Source of the DNA: Apricaphanius iberus
Taxonomy: Eukaryota > Chordata > Actinopteri > Cyprinodontiformes > Aphaniidae
Assembly: GCA_028564705.1 (NCBI GenBank)
Contig: JAPXFQ010001003.1
Span: forward strand, 1,121,001-1,185,000
Direction: 5' to 3'
DNA length: 64,000 bases
Shown: one piece after another, positions 36,429 through 54,270 of the stretch
How positions within the stretch are numbered: the stretch's first letter is position 1
How the letters are laid out: every line of letters begins with the position of its first letter
Notes under the pieces: generated by a model
Database searches by the model: none
The model's input: the letters and a program-made list of their open reading frames with translations, nothing else
What the model was told of the DNA's origin: nothing
Translations under genes and position numbers: made by a program

Positions 36429-38000
36429 AAGGCCGATGTCTGCAATAAGACTGAGCCTGTAGGAATGCTTTATTATTCAAATTCAAGTGTTGTGTAACGT
36501 TTTAACCTGAAGAGGGCACTACACTGATGTTTGTTTGGTAGCAAATTGTATTTTTTTTTACCGAAATGTACTAAAAACAATTAAATAATGAAGAGAGATG
36601 TTGACCATACCATTAGACACTCGTTTATACAACTTATCAGCAAAAAAAAAAAAAAAAAACATTGACTGGGGGTGAGTTGGACTTTAAACTCACACACTGT
36701 TGTTTTTTTCCAAGCCAATGTTCTTTCTTTAGCTTTATTGTTCTTTTTTCATGATTGGCTTGAGTTCCTTGTTGGTCAGCATTAATACTTCCAACTCCAC
36801 TTATTTGAGGTATTCTGTCCTTTTTTCTCTTGGGTTTCGTTTGTGACTCATGAATTCTGGGATCCATTGAGATGGTCTTTATGTTTCAGGGTTAACCAGG
36901 AGTAGGTTGATTAACCAGATTCTTATCTGGTGTTCTGGAACCGGCATACTCAGGCTAAGTAGGTTTTTGGTACCACATGGTAAGTTAACCAAGCTTTCTA
37001 GAACAGGCCCCTGGCTGTAAACAGTGTTTTCCATTCAATGAGAAAACTTGTGAAACAGCTTCCCAGAGAACCTTATTCAACATGTGGCCAATTGCAAAAA
37101 GCCATCTTATTGTTATAATAGCTACGTTTTTTATTTTATGAGACGGAAATGGGCTTCCATATTTACCATAACTATGTTTGATCAAGAGTCCACCCAAGGC
37201 ATAGGCGAATTAAGCAGCTGCAACGCTGGAATTTTAACATTTGTTTATTGGAATGATAAATTTGATTTAATGGTTGCAGCATAGATAAATTAAACATGTT
37301 TTAAATTGATTGACAATGAAATTTAAAATTTATAAGATCAGTCATGGTTATTTTGTAAAAGTACAAAGGATAATCATGGTCTGATTTTGCGTTACCTTAA
37401 CAACAAACCGATGCTATGACTTTAAGCTTTGTGTTTGAGCTTGGTTCAAAATACACCTCTGCAAATAATAGAAAATTACCAAGTGATTGATTTCAAGCTT
37501 AGTCAGTTAAAATATTCACTTTCTACCATATCCCTCAAAATCTGTACCGAAAAATTGTTAGTGGTAATGATAACTAACAGAAAGAGGGATTCTGACATTA
37601 TATTTTGCTTAAAGCCTTGTACAAACTAGGGTCAGCCCTGGTGGAACCCCAAAGCTTTAAAGAATAATTTTTGAAAACTCCTTTAATTAGATAAAATAAT
37701 CAAACTTTTTACAGCCTCATGTCCACAGTAACAGAAAGTTAGTGTTCACCGTTAGTAATCAATCTACAACATTAGTTGAAATTCTGTATTTTACAGTAGT
37801 TCCAGTTTTTTTTCTTTTTTAAATCATCTTGGCACTTGGATTTTCCGACTCCTCAGTACATATAACGTTACATAACCAAAAGAAATAAGAACACACACAC
37901 AAAGAAATAACTTTGCATTCATTGACGATAACCTGTATATTCACAAAATCTGTTGAACATACGATTGATAAAACAGCAATATGGAGTACAGCTGGAATTG
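36429..38000. other. Spacer upstream of cbx1
   Basis: Contains an A18 run near 36642 and otherwise unique AT-rich sequence. No gene recognised. Confidence 0.45.
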
Positions 38001-38370
38001 TTGGCTCTCTGCTTTACAGACATCAACCAGTGGATCATCCGGTGAAGGCCTCTCCGTCCAGCAAGTCCGCCGCAGGTACAGAGCTACAAAACATCTGGAT
38101 GTAACAGAGGCGCCGCCTTTTCCCTGGGTGGGTAAATCCACGTGTATTAGCAGTCGGCGAACCTCTCCTCGCGCCTTGCTCTGAACAAAACCATTTTTTT
38201 CTTCTTTTCAGATTCCAGACGGAGAGGCGGAAACAACACGCTCTGTTGTGGTCAAGCTAGCGGCTCGGCGTTTCCACAACAAATAAATACAGTCAGCTGT
38301 GATATTACTGTAACGCAACTGCAGTCAAGTCGTGGGACGTTTAAAAACCCGGTTAAATCGAGGCTAATCT
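38000..38370 (+). promoter_or_regulatory. cbx1: Putative cbx1 promoter and 5' UTR exon(s)
   Basis: CpG-rich sequence (gaggcgccgccttt, tctcctcgcgccttg) appears abruptly in AT-rich DNA 2.2 kb upstream of the start exon. There is a donor-like ctgggtg|ggtaaat near 38132, an acceptor tttcttcttttcag ending at 38211 and a donor ct|gtgagt at 38371. A noncoding exon 38212-38370 is therefore plausible. Confidence 0.4.
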
Positions 38371-38984
38371 GTGAGTTCTCTTTTGTTTCATTTGATTGTG
38401 CATGTCACGTTTTCAGCGTTACCGAACTGCATGGTGCGTGAATCGATCTGTACCCTTTTACATCAGTTTGAAAACGAGCTATCAGCCGATGTGAAAGCGC
38501 TTTATTTATGTAAAACTGCGCTTTTCACCTTTAAGACATCGATAAGAATGCTCAATGTAGCGGCTGGCGCTAAAGCAACATGGAGGAAACAACGGCTAGC
38601 TGGAAGCAGGGTGGGAGGAGGGGCTCTTGGCTTTTTGTCCTGCACGGATTCATCCTTCCGTTCTTTGAGGTGATTGAATAAAATCAACCTGAAGTTAAAA
38701 TCAAAGAAGGGATTTCTGGTTGCTTTCCAAAAGCAGCCTTTGCATGCATGGTCTGTTGTCATGCAGCCCTCAGTGTGCTTTGTAGCGGCGCCCCTCCACT
38801 ACTGTCCCCAATAGGTGCTGCACACCTCAAGTCAGTCCACGTCGATTATTTACGGTTTAGTGTCATGAAAAACGCATTTATGTATACGAAAGAGGATTAA
38901 GGCCTGTCCATATATATAGTGTGTATCTGTAATGGAATGAGGATTTTATGATTAAAGTAAAAATTCTGAGAATTATGTCAGGGT

Positions 38985-39275
38985 TTTCAATTCAATTCAA
39001 AAATACTTTATTGATCCCAGAGGGAAATTAAGTGTTGTTATAGCAGCTCATTACTAATTCATTTTTCAAGGAGTTGTTGTAGACCATGATGGCTGAGGGG
39101 AGAAAGGATTTTCTGTAGCAGTCTGTGTTGCAGCGAAAGTGAAGAAGCCTCCGACTGAAGATACTCGGTTGCTGTAGTATATTCTCATGAAGAGGATGCT
39201 CAGGGTTGTCCATAATCTCTTTAATTTTATGAAGAATCCTTCTTTGCAGCATTATATCCAGTTGTTCCACAGAAG
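38985..39275 (-). mobile_element. LINE 3' end (Rex1-like), 5'-truncated
   Basis: The minus-strand frame has the C-terminal LINE words IMDNPEHPLHENI, SIFSRRLLHFRCNTDCYRKS and FLPSAIMVYNN. The 3' end is the common tail cttTATTGATCCCAGAGGGAAATT, written reversed at 39005-39030. Confidence 0.7.
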
Positions 39276-40560
39276 AAGATATTTTTTTTTAGAAAACCAA
39301 AAAGTAATTTGAGGTTAATGTCAGAATTCTGAAAATAAGTGTTGGATTTAAGATGTTATTTAGTAGCTAATATACTTGTCACCTATTACACTAAAGTTAC
39401 TATTGTTATTTCACGTTTTCTTCCTTCAAGGCTTACTGCACTATTATAGCTAACTTTTGAAAATTATTTGTGCATATTAGCAAAATAATACAGTGACTGG
39501 AACATAGTCATACAATGCGTGTTTGTGAATTTACTTCTGCCTTTTTGATAATTTGTTAGGGAACGTACACTTTAATCTCTGATGGTGTTGAACAGCATCA
39601 ACAGGGTTACTGCAGGACCGATTCAAGGCCACAGATCTAGTGAGAACAGCTCAGGCATGCAGCCGAAATCAAAGTGGAAGCATAAGCACCGCTTTGAACA
39701 AGAACAAGCTAAGACAACAAGGGAGTCAGAGAGAACGAAGTCAGATTTAAAAGGGCTACATTAAATTTAACATAGTTATAGATTGAATTTAGATGTAAAT
39801 ACTTATTCATGTAGCTTACAACGTAATTGTTCAAAGAGGAGCAGCCTCTGTGTAAACAGTAGGGAGTTGCAGCTTTCCTTATCTATGAAAATAATGCCAG
39901 AAGAGAGCACAGCGTCAGCTCTGACCTTCAGTGTCACAAGAGTAGAGGAAACTTGAGCTAAAGAATTCCAAATGGGGAAGACGAAGATAAAAATGAAGGG
40001 TAGGAGCAGTGATGCTATCACAGTATATTGAACTGGGCGATATATCTAGTGAGAAGTCGGCCACAAAGCCTAAGCACCAACAGTGGCGAAGCCTAGTCTA
40101 AATCATGGCACCTCTCGCAACAGATAGTCAATGAAATAACTGCACTTTCTTATAAAAAAACATTGTGTACTGGAAGTCAGGCATTCTCTGTGGTGAAGGA
40201 TGGAATTAAGTTAGATCCAAGGTGGTCCATGTACATGTTTTTGTAAAGTTTTGCTTTATTATTTTTAATAAAACTTTTGTAAACCTTTATTAATAATATG
40301 CATAATTAATTCGAGATAAAAAAACTGAAGTTACAAACGTCTGAATACTTGTTTTAGTGGCCCTTTTAGATCCAATCACAGCATGTAATGAGTTAAATAT
40401 GTAAGTCTGAGGTCCTTTTTTTTTTTACATAAATAAACCAAAACTGGCATCGAGGTTTGCATACATGGATTTTAAAGGCACTATTCTCTCTTCATTGAAT
40501 TCTGCTGTTCTCTCTCATCTTTTTTTTTTCCCAACCTGCATCACATCTGCCTTTGACCAG
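39276..40560 (+). other. cbx1: cbx1 5' intron
   Basis: The stretch between the putative 5' UTR exon and the start exon. An unassigned open frame lies at 39582-39764 (60 codons, Lys/Arg/Ser-rich, containing SENSSGMQPKSKWKHKHRFE). I do not recognise it, and it has no convincing splice sites or context, so it is not called a gene. Confidence 0.45.
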
Positions 40561-40593
40561 GAACCTGTGGGTCCCCGGGTCTACCTGAAGAGC

Positions 40594-45484
<4,891 letters not shown>

Positions 45485-46872
45485 AGACCCAGCTGAGGAA
45501 GAGAGAACCTGTGGTTTTGAACTCCGGTGTGCATTTGATGGGAAAAAAGACCAGCAAACCGTTGTGGACTCATTTTTTTTCTGTTTGGTGTAGTTTCACT
45601 CATCTGATTCTCCTTTTATGTGGATGTAATCTAAATATAAATATGCTTCAGATTTGCCTGAAAAGCCAGAGCAAAGGAAAAAAGCGACGCAGTGTTAATT
45701 TTCAGCAAACATTCTAGTCCTTAAGCTTTTGATTTCCTTTTCAGTTTGTGTATCGGACGTTCCTTTCCCTGTGCACGCTTTTAGAGCGCTACATTTAAGC
45801 CTTAGGTTGACCATTTTTATTGTAACTGATCACCAGTATTGAAAGACCTGCAAAACCAACAGCAGTTGATGTTGGAATATTATTTTCTACTTTCCAAGAC
45901 AACAGTGGGTTTACATAAAAATGAAGTGATCATGTTTTCTTTATCATTTTTTAAGCTAAATATTAGGAGTGAGTTACTTTGTTTAAAAGTAAGAAGACTT
46001 GAATAAAAAATGCCAAACCAGACAGGATTAAATAATGGAGTAATGTCTGACCGAAAGGAATGAATGATACACTAACTGGTTATTGTGAGGTGACCTTTTT
46101 TCTTTGGTGTTCTACTCGTTTACATTATGTGTGTGTGTATGTATATATATATATATATATATATATACATACACACACTTTTTGGGGGTCATTTACATGT
46201 GTGTATTGACTGCAGCAACCTGGGTAATTTTCTGGGGTCGTTCTAGTCTTCCCCCTCCCCCCCGCTTTTCATTGTAACAAAAAAGGGCCATATAAGTGTA
46301 CTGGCATAGAAATGTACCCCAGAAAACAGACGTTGTAGTGAATAAGTAAAGTTAAGAACTTATCTGTGCCATCAGGGTGCGGTTTAGCATTGGGAAGATG
46401 CTCGGCATTTCTCTTCGGTTGAATATTTTCGGCATTTTACATTTCGGCCACCTCCCAGTTAGAACTTCATGACAGTTCATGTTTTCTGTTAATATTAGAC
46501 TGTACATCAGGAGTAAGTAGAATTTATTTGAAAACAACTCAAATTCACTCATGTGTCACAGTTTTACTGTGCTTACATAAAACACTAATAAAGTCAGCCA
46601 TTCTAAGTGGAAATATTACTTCAATGACATTGATGAAATACGTGGAGTTCTGATTTTGGCCCTCTGAAGTCGAATAGAGTAAACATTCATGCTTTAGAAG
46701 CGGTTCCAGAAAATTATGTTTCAGGGGGGATCTTCTAGCAGCTTTGGTCGAACTTGTTAGGTGTAAACGTACAAATCATTCTGTGAATAATTTGTTCATT
46801 GTAATCTTTCTAGTGTTTTTCTTTTTTGTACTTTTCACTTTTGGAAATAAATACAATTTTTGTTACAATGTC
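45485..46872 (+). other. cbx1: cbx1 3' UTR
   Basis: About 1.4 kb of AT-rich sequence after the stop with no frame. An AATAAA at 46846-46851 is followed by a T-rich tract, and is the best polyadenylation signal. Earlier AATAAA copies near 46001 and 46587 could give shorter forms. Confidence 0.6.
46124..46180. repeat. Palindromic TG/TA/CA microsatellite
   Basis: (TG)n then (TA)n then (CA)n. The whole run reads as its own reverse complement and could form one hairpin within the cbx1 3' UTR. Confidence 0.9.
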
Positions 46873-47616
46873 TTCAATCACTTTTAAACTTTACAGGGTC
46901 ATATAAATCTAACGTGCTGGAGTTTAATACATCGTAAAAATGGAAATTCTTTTTTATAACAAAGTATTCCTAGTCATTTAAATGCATCAATAGTTAAGTG
47001 CATGTTTAAATTAGAATTATAAATATCGTCCAAAAATGTCTGTTACATCATATAGGTTATGAATACATTTAACTGGTGAAAATCAAATTACATATTTAAA
47101 TATGAAACTCATATTTATAGCTAACGTGGTAAAGACAAATCATTTTAGCATTTAACTGAAACCAATACACAATCCATATCTTAGTAATTATAACAGCTTT
47201 TGTAACTAAAATTACATTAATTCCCTCAATTATATTTATCAATAATGACTAAGATCTAAATTTGTTCAAACATGTTTCCCCTCTACTTATCTCAGGGCTG
47301 AGCACAATGTACTTAATAAAACAGTGGTGACTAGCTGGAATTTGCGGTACCAGTCCAATACTGGGAAACATAGCACACACAAACCTTCACACACACACAC
47401 ACACACACTCACTCATCTAAATGCATTTTTAGGACAACCAACCAGAGGGCACTCATGCATGCTGAGGAGGAGAACATGCCATCTTCGTGCAGCGAACCCC
47501 GGGCCATCTTGTTGCAACCCAACAGTAGGAACTAACAATTGTGCATCCCAAATGTTAAATCCATTTAAAAACTAAACATATTCAGAAATGCTGTTTAAAA
47601 AAGAAATTATTAAACA
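46873..47616. other. cbx1-nfe2l1 spacer, first part
   Basis: Unique AT-rich sequence with a (CA)n run at 47388-47408. No gene. Confidence 0.5.
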
Positions 47617-49081
47617 ACAGTGCTGGTTCTGCTGGACCTCAGTGCAGTATTTGATGCTGTTGATCATACAATACTACTGGAACGACTGGAGAGCTAGGTA
47701 TGTCTCTCTGGTGCAGTACTTCGCTCATTGGAATCTTACCTCAAGAACAGGAAATTCTTTGTGTCAATAGGCAATTTCTCATCAGGTCCGAAATCACATG
47801 TGGTGTCCACCAAGGCTCCATCCTGGGATCCCTTCTGTTCATTATCTGCATGCTCCCGCTAACCCAGATTATAACAGCCAATAAGATTAGTTACCATAAC
47901 TGTACACTCAGCTGTACATTACAATGTCACTAGGTGACTTTGATCCCATCTAGACCTTAAATGAATGCACTGAACAAATCAATAGCTGGGTGTCCAATAA
48001 CTTTCTCCAGCTGAACAGAAACAAAACTGAAGTAATTATTTTGGGACCGAAAGAGGAACGAGCAAAGAGTCAGCACCCAGCTTCAGTTAACACAAATAGA
48101 AACTAATGATCGGGGGCGTAATCTAGTTGTAATAATGGACTCTAAACCTCCAGTGTCACATAAAGGCAATAACAAAGACAGCTTTTTATCACCCAAAGAA
48201 CATTTCTAGGATTAAAGGACTAATGTGACAACAGCACCTTGAAAAACTAATCGACGCATTTATCTTTAGTTGGATCGATTACTGCAGCAGCGTCCTCACA
48301 GGTTTACATAAAAAGTCAATCGGAAGGCTGCAGCCGATCCAGAACTCTGCTGCTCGCGTCCTCACAAGAACCAGGAAAGTAGAGGACATCACTCCAGTTC
48401 TAAAGTCCTTACAATGCCTTCCTGTAGCCAAGAGAATAGACTTCAAAATACTCTTACTAGTGTATAAATCATCGAATAGCTTGGCGCTAAAATATGTTGA
48501 AGATCTGCTGTTTTTACAGCGACACCCCCCAGACCACTCAGGTCCTCAAACTCTAGGCAAGGCAAGTTTATTTGTAGAGCACAATTCATACACAAGGCAA
48601 TTCAAAGTGCTTCAGAACCCCCCCATCAACTTGAAAAATAATTAATTACAAAAGCAAGAGTGCAGATAAAATACTTTCAATTGTCATATGCACGGGTAAA
48701 AATAACTGTTTTCAGCCTGGATTTAAACATTGTTAGAGTTAACTCTTAATTTATTAACAATTCCTAGAATCAGAAACAAACATTGAGAAGCAGCTTTCAG
48801 TGTCTATGCTCCCCTTATTAGGAGCAAACTTCTTGATGGCTGCAAAGCTGCTCAAACACTGAGCTGCTTTAACGCAAAACTTACGTTAAAAGCCGCCTTT
48901 GAATAAACTATTATAATTGCTGTCTTCTTTTATTGATTCTCATGTCTAATTTTCATACTGTGACTTATTTTTTTCAATCTTATTGCTTATTACTACTTTC
49001 TATTCTGCTATCAAACCGAATCATATAAAGCACTTTGAATTGTGTTGAAAGTGTGGTATATAAATAAATTGCCCTGCCTTA
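47617..49081 (+). mobile_element. Degenerate LINE (L2/Rex1-like reverse transcriptase)
   Basis: Plus-strand words in several frames follow LINE order: DLSAVFDAVDHTILLERLES-like text near 47640, a GVHQGSILGSLLFIICMLPL block near 47800 and a [18 protein letters not shown] block near 47985. Then come NSAARVLTRTRKVEDITPVL near 48345 and RIDFKILLLVYKS near 48435, and the tail cactttgaattgtgttg near 49030. The catalytic YADD is lost. A short interspersed repeat (aggcaagtttatttgtagag, caattcaaagtgctt) is inserted at 48555-48615. Confidence 0.75.
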
Positions 49082-49520
49082 CCAGTTCACCCTTGCAGCA
49101 CAGCAGGGCAGGTTCCTACCTCAAGGGGTCACTGAGGCGTGGTACACCAGAGGGCAATACATGAAGATTTATTCAATTTATTTGATGACATTAAGTTTTG
49201 TTAGAACCATATATAATTATTTCTGCCCATCTTCTGCAGCACATTGGAAGATATTATGCAGTTCGTCCAAAGTCCAACCGCTAATTGCTTAACCTGCAGC
49301 AAATTCATAATTCAATACCGAGAGTAATAGCAGCCATATGCTGTGTTTAATAAATTACCTATGTATTTATTTTGAAAAACATTTTATTTTGGAGTGTTAA
49401 AGTAATCTTTTATATCTAAATTATGGAACCTCCATAGAATCAAGTTGATCTCTGCTGATTAAAACCAAATGCAACATTCTGTCCAGCATGGATTACAGGA
49501 GTCACAGGTGAAAATAAAAA
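49082..49520. other. Spacer before the nfe2l1 3' end
   Basis: No feature recognised. Confidence 0.4.
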
Positions 49521-49523
49521 CAC

Positions 49524-51934
49524 TTTATTAAATCAATAAAAACAATTCTTGATTGCCAGCAAACATCCGAAAACTGGGAACTACGATCCAAACTCAAAGC
49601 AGAGAGTGCGATTGTTATGGAGACATTGGACAAACTACAGAAAACAAAACAGGAAAATATTTACAGAACAAGACAGACAAAAAAAAGTGCACTAAGTAGT
49701 AGCAGTACTTAATAGTTGGTGTTGCACTGGGTTACATTAGAGTGAATGTTAACCAGAGATTCATGCCTTAATATCACATTTAATAAAGACATTTCTCTTT
49801 TTTTTCCGGACATCATCTCAAAGTGCTGCTCAGCCTTTTGTAAATATTTTTCACCAAACTGCTAGCTGCAGCAACAGGCCCATTTTTTAAATATATTTCA
49901 CAACACGCGCACTGACAGACTTCATTCAAACAGACGAGTAATAGCACTTCTACTTTGGGAACGTTGTGTTCTCAAATCCTTTAAAGTGAAGATAATGAGT
50001 TTTAAATAAAGGCATTCAAATTTTAGTGGCCTCAACACTGACCGTCACATTCACTTAACTTTTTACCTCTAAACAGGACCCATTCAACTGCCCGGCCTCA
50101 AAGCTCTTGAAATAATTACTTCTAGTGCATTTTTGGATGTGTAAAACCTGCAAATAAGTTAGTTCAAAGTGGAACAGCAACAGTCTTCATTTTAATGCAT
50201 AAAACGGGGCATAATTTGGAGTAAATAAATGACAGTTTATTTCATCAATTCTAGTCAAAATGGTGAAATTTCTCAGACTAATTTCAAACAGAGCGATATA
50301 TTCCAATTGTTTATTTCTGTACATTTGGATGAAAACTGCTTACAGGTAATCAAAACATTTCTCCGTTCTTTAAATTAGTTTACCCAATTTCGTGTGAAGA
50401 GAAGACTTCAGACTATAACTACCTTCTGACATGGCTTCTGGCTCCGCCCATGTCCTAGATATGTCTGTGCACGGCGGCTCTCACAGCATCAACTCCGGCC
50501 ACAGTCCACGCCTTGTGCTGCAGTTATCCCTGCATATTCTGAACCTGTTCCCTCTTTAGTTTTTCCTTTTCATCGATATGCTTGGATTCAGCACCAACCA
50601 ATGATTGTGTCGGTTCCAATATGATATTCAACGTATCCGAGATTCTGATTTTTGATGCAGTCTTCGGTTGTAAATCAAAATCGCCAAAACTAAAGGTTTA
50701 ACTTAAAATTAACCAACTGTTAACGAACAGGAAAAAAACTGTTGATATACATCTCCCTATGTAATCTAGATAATTTATGATTTGATCACTGAAATTAAAT
50801 GTCCTTTTTGAATGATATTTTAATTTATCGAGTGTATAAATGGGTGACAGCCTGACTTGGATGAAATGGTGCGGTACTCTCTGGATCTCCAGACTTCCCG
50901 CAGCACGTTGAACGGCTTATTCTACACATTATAAACAGTTAATAAGAGCCATCCTAAATGCGACCCCTGTATTTAAACCTGCAGCAAGGGAACAGCAACA
51001 GAAACGGCAAAATGCATACAGCCAAGCCTTTTAAAAGACAAATTACAGTGCTATGTATAATTCGTAAGGAGCTCGATACATTTTGCAACGCGGTGCGCCT
51101 CGTCCCAGAAATATCTCTCGGCTCCTCCTGAAGGAACTTTGTGGCCGGCTCTCTAACACTCAGCCTGGGACTCCTCATCCAATCATCCGACTTCCTCACA
51201 TCAAACCTGGCGGTTTAGGGCCTTCTACATTTAGATGCCATCAAGAAACGGACTCAGAAACTAGACTTTGCAGTACAAACCTACAGAGTAAGAGTGCAGC
51301 GTTTGAGCATTTTGGACTTGTACAGATCAGGTGATCAGGTGCGCCCTACAACCTTTGGTTAGTACAGGTGTTAATGGCGTTTTAAAACAATGAACTTCCT
51401 TTAGCCTTTGGTTTCTCGTCTTACAACTTTAGGTGCTGATCTTTGCCTTAAGATCTACAACTTAAAAGCAATTCCTAAAAGTCTCCAGTGTGGGATGTGA
51501 TCTGATAGTCCTTTAAACCCTTTAATCCACAGGTATTCCAACCATGCATGTTGCTAGTGTTTGTTTAGCTTCCCGAAATCAGTGCGTTCTTCCACCCTAC
51601 CCGCCTCCATCCTCAGTGGTTTGGGGCAAAAGGAACGACAGCAGCCATTTCTTTTTCTAGTAGCTCAGTTTTTGTCCTTCAAATCCCTCCTTTTCTCGCC
51701 TAAATAATGAAACACTGCTTCTCGAGCCAAGAGCTATTCTGCTTCAGAGTTGTTTTCTAGGAAAAAAAAAAGGTAGGAAGAGAATGAAAAGGGAGAAACT
51801 AACCCTGGAGGAGGAGTAAATGCCGTTTCTCTTCAACAGAATTTTCTTAAAGGAAAAAAATGGCATCTCTCTTGCATCTGCACAAATCTGACTGATTTAG
51901 CAAAGTGATAAAATAACCAGTCGTGTTTCTGAGC
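49524..51934 (-). other. nfe2l1: nfe2l1 3' UTR (putative extent)
   Basis: Minus-strand AATAAA at 49524-49529 (tttatt on the plus strand) closes a 2.4-kb noncoding stretch after the stop. The end is inferred from the signal only. Other tttatt copies closer to the stop could also be used. Confidence 0.4.
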
Positions 51935-53284
51935 TCACTTCTTTTTGTCCTTCTGTTTCTTCTCAGGTTTTCTGCTCTGCGGTGCTGTCGTCCCGCCACG
52001 GGGCATGATCAGGACGCTGCCGTCAGCGCCATACTGCAGGCAGTACTCGCTGGGGGAATAGGGCCGGCCCTCCTCGTCCCGCAGCTGGCTGAACACCTCC
52101 TGGCACAGGCTTTGCATCTTCTGCTTCAGCTGCCGAAGGGAGCGGATGAACTCCATCTTCTCCTTCAGCAGGCGGGCCTTGTCGCGTCTCAGGTCTTGGA
52201 CGCCCTGCTCCAGGTTGATGATGGTCTCCAGCTTGCGCTTGCGGCAGTTCTGGGCGGCCATCTTGTTCTTGCCCCGCCTGCGGATGTCGCGGATGAGGGC
52301 CAGCTGGGCTTCGCTCAGGTGGTGCTTGGCCAGGAGCTCGTTGAACTCCTCCACTGGGAGGTTGATGATCTTGTCGTTGGAGAAGGGGATCTTCATGGCC
52401 CGAGCTCGGCGCTCGTCGCGACTCGAGTGCTTGTCGAGGAGGTCCTGAGAGGGCTGGAGCTTTTTGTCACGGGGAGTCTTCTTCCCAGCTGAAAGGAGGT
52501 CAGGGTGCTCGGAGAAGGAGGAGGAGAGCGGCACGTTGTAGGTGTGATTGTGGCTGATGCTGTCGAGCTGAGGGAGGCCGTGGAACTGAGAGAGGTCCTG
52601 GAAGCTCATGCGGCATAGCTTGCTGTACTCAGGCTGGTAACCACCGACTGCACCCTCCTCCGTCTCCACGGCGGCCACTTCGGAGTCAGTGCTGTAGCCC
52701 ACGGCTCCCTCCTCTGAGAAGTTGGCTGAGGTGGAGGAGGAGGAGGCCGCGGACGAGCAGGACGTCTCGGAGCTGCTGGGCGAGGCCGGGCTGTGGCTGG
52801 AGTCCAGGGAGAGTCCAGAATCCGAGTCGAGCTCTTCCTCCAGCTGGGAGGCTTGGGCCTGGCTGAAGCCCTCCTCCATGGCGAGGTCCAGCAGGCTGAT
52901 TTCGTCCAACATGGACTCCTCCAGCAGGGTGGTGAAGGGATCAGGCAGGGTCGGCGTAGAAGTGATGTTACTGGAACTGTTAATGGGTGGGAGGAAGACA
53001 CCCGTCAGGTTGGTTGCTCCGAATGTGGAGTTGATGTTGGTGGAGTTGCTAGAGGACAGCCTGGGCATACTGGTCCTGGGGGCGACGCTAACAGAGTCCA
53101 GCTGGGGGCTGAAGATCTGCGGGAAGTCCTGGCTGCAGCTGGGCAGGGAGGCCTGGTGAAGGCTGACATCCTGGTTTATTGGCGTGGGATGCTCAGACAG
53201 TCCAAAGCTTCCAGCAGCGTTGGACTCCGCCGTCCTGTTTCTGGCATTTCCACTGTTGGAGACCGTGGTGTTCACTTCCATCGC
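51935..53284 (-). CDS. nfe2l1: nfe2l1 last coding exon (NST, degron, CNC, bZIP)
   Basis: 1350 nt from [12 protein letters not shown] to TGA 51935-51937. It carries the Asn/Ser/Thr-rich glycosylated region, [20 protein letters not shown] with DSGLS, a Ser-rich run, the CNC and bZIP regions, and a C-terminal KKQKDKKK. The neighbouring reading frames on both strands are shadows of this exon. Confidence 0.97.
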   Translation of the reverse strand, partial: AMEVNTTVSNSGNARNRTAESNAAGSFGLSEHPTPINQDVSLHQASLPSCSQDFPQIFSPQLDSVSVAPRTSMPRLSSSNSTNINSTFGATNLTGVFLPPINSSSNITSTPTLPDPFTTLLEESMLDEISLLDLAMEEGFSQAQASQLEEELDSDSGLSLDSSHSPASPSSSETSCSSAASSSSTSANFSEEGAVGYSTDSEVAAVETEEGAVGGYQPEYSKLCRMSFQDLSQFHGLPQLDSISHNHTYNVPLSSSFSEHPDLLSAGKKTPRDKKLQPSQDLLDKHSSRDERRARAMKIPFSNDKIINLPVEEFNELLAKHHLSEAQLALIRDIRRRGKNKMAAQNCRKRKLETIINLEQGVQDLRRDKARLLKEKMEFIRSLRQLKQKMQSLCQEVFSQLRDEEGRPYSPSEYCLQYGADGSVLIMPRGGTTAPQSRKPEKKQKDKKK

Positions 53285-54203
53285 CTTTAAACAAAAAATG
53301 ACGGTAAAGGTTACATAAAAGTGGTGTATTCAGAGGAAAATAATGCACAGCCTTTGAACGTACACACACTAATATCACAAACACAAACTGGGAAGTAGTT
53401 GCTGAATTATAAATAGCTTTAAAGAAAATGTGACGGAAAAACTATTACTACCTCAGCTGAAAAATCTGAGTTCAGGGCAAGAAATTGAAAACTATAGGAT
53501 GTCATGTTGTTGATCCCCTGCAGCTGTAATAGCAGCTACAGGGGATCCACAAAGCACTCAAGTGGCCAAAAAAAACTGAGCAACTTTTCTTGATTTCCAT
53601 TTATAAGAAATATTGTAAAATAATGATAGATGTATGAATACTATATGCAAGACAATGTATAAGCAGAATAGCATTTGTTTTATTTCTTTTCATCAATAAA
53701 TCAAAAGACGTGTCTCCAAGTAATCCCTTTTTAACTTTTTATTACAAATTTGGACCGAAACACTAAAATTCATCTGTTCCTACAGCGGCCAACACTGCGT
53801 ACCTGCAGCTCCATAATGGCCATTATGTCCTGCCACTGCTGCTCCAGGTCTAACTGTGGCTCTGCTGTGGGCAGGGGTGGAGCCAGAGGGAGGCCCTGGG
53901 AGGTGGAGGGAACTGCTTCGTTAGAAACTGATACTTCCTGGTTACCAACTGGGACGGGAAACTAGCCATAGCACATGTAAAAGGTAAAAAAGTTTAACTT
54001 TACAAGGAGTGTTTCACAGAACTTAAAATTAACTGCAGATGTTAGTAACATCGTTACCTCAGCTTCTTCTCCAAAAGGGAACGTGGCCTCCAACAGCCTC
54101 AAGCACTCCTGTAGTGACAGTGAAGTCTGTGAGCCAAGAACTGGCAGCTAACAACAATAAAACACAAAGGTGGGCTATTAGTGCCTCTACACCTCAAAGT
54201 AAA

Positions 54204-54270
<67 letters not shown>

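Noticed and set aside
39582..39764. 60-codon basic frame (SKWKHKHRFE region)
   Set aside because: It looks protein-like, but I could not tie it to a family or to splice sites, so it is only mentioned under the cbx1 5' intron.
51923..53290. Long open frames on the plus strand opposite nfe2l1 (for example 51923-52492 and 52793-53290)
   Set aside because: They mirror the GC-rich coding exon of nfe2l1. The minus-strand reading matches the family throughout.
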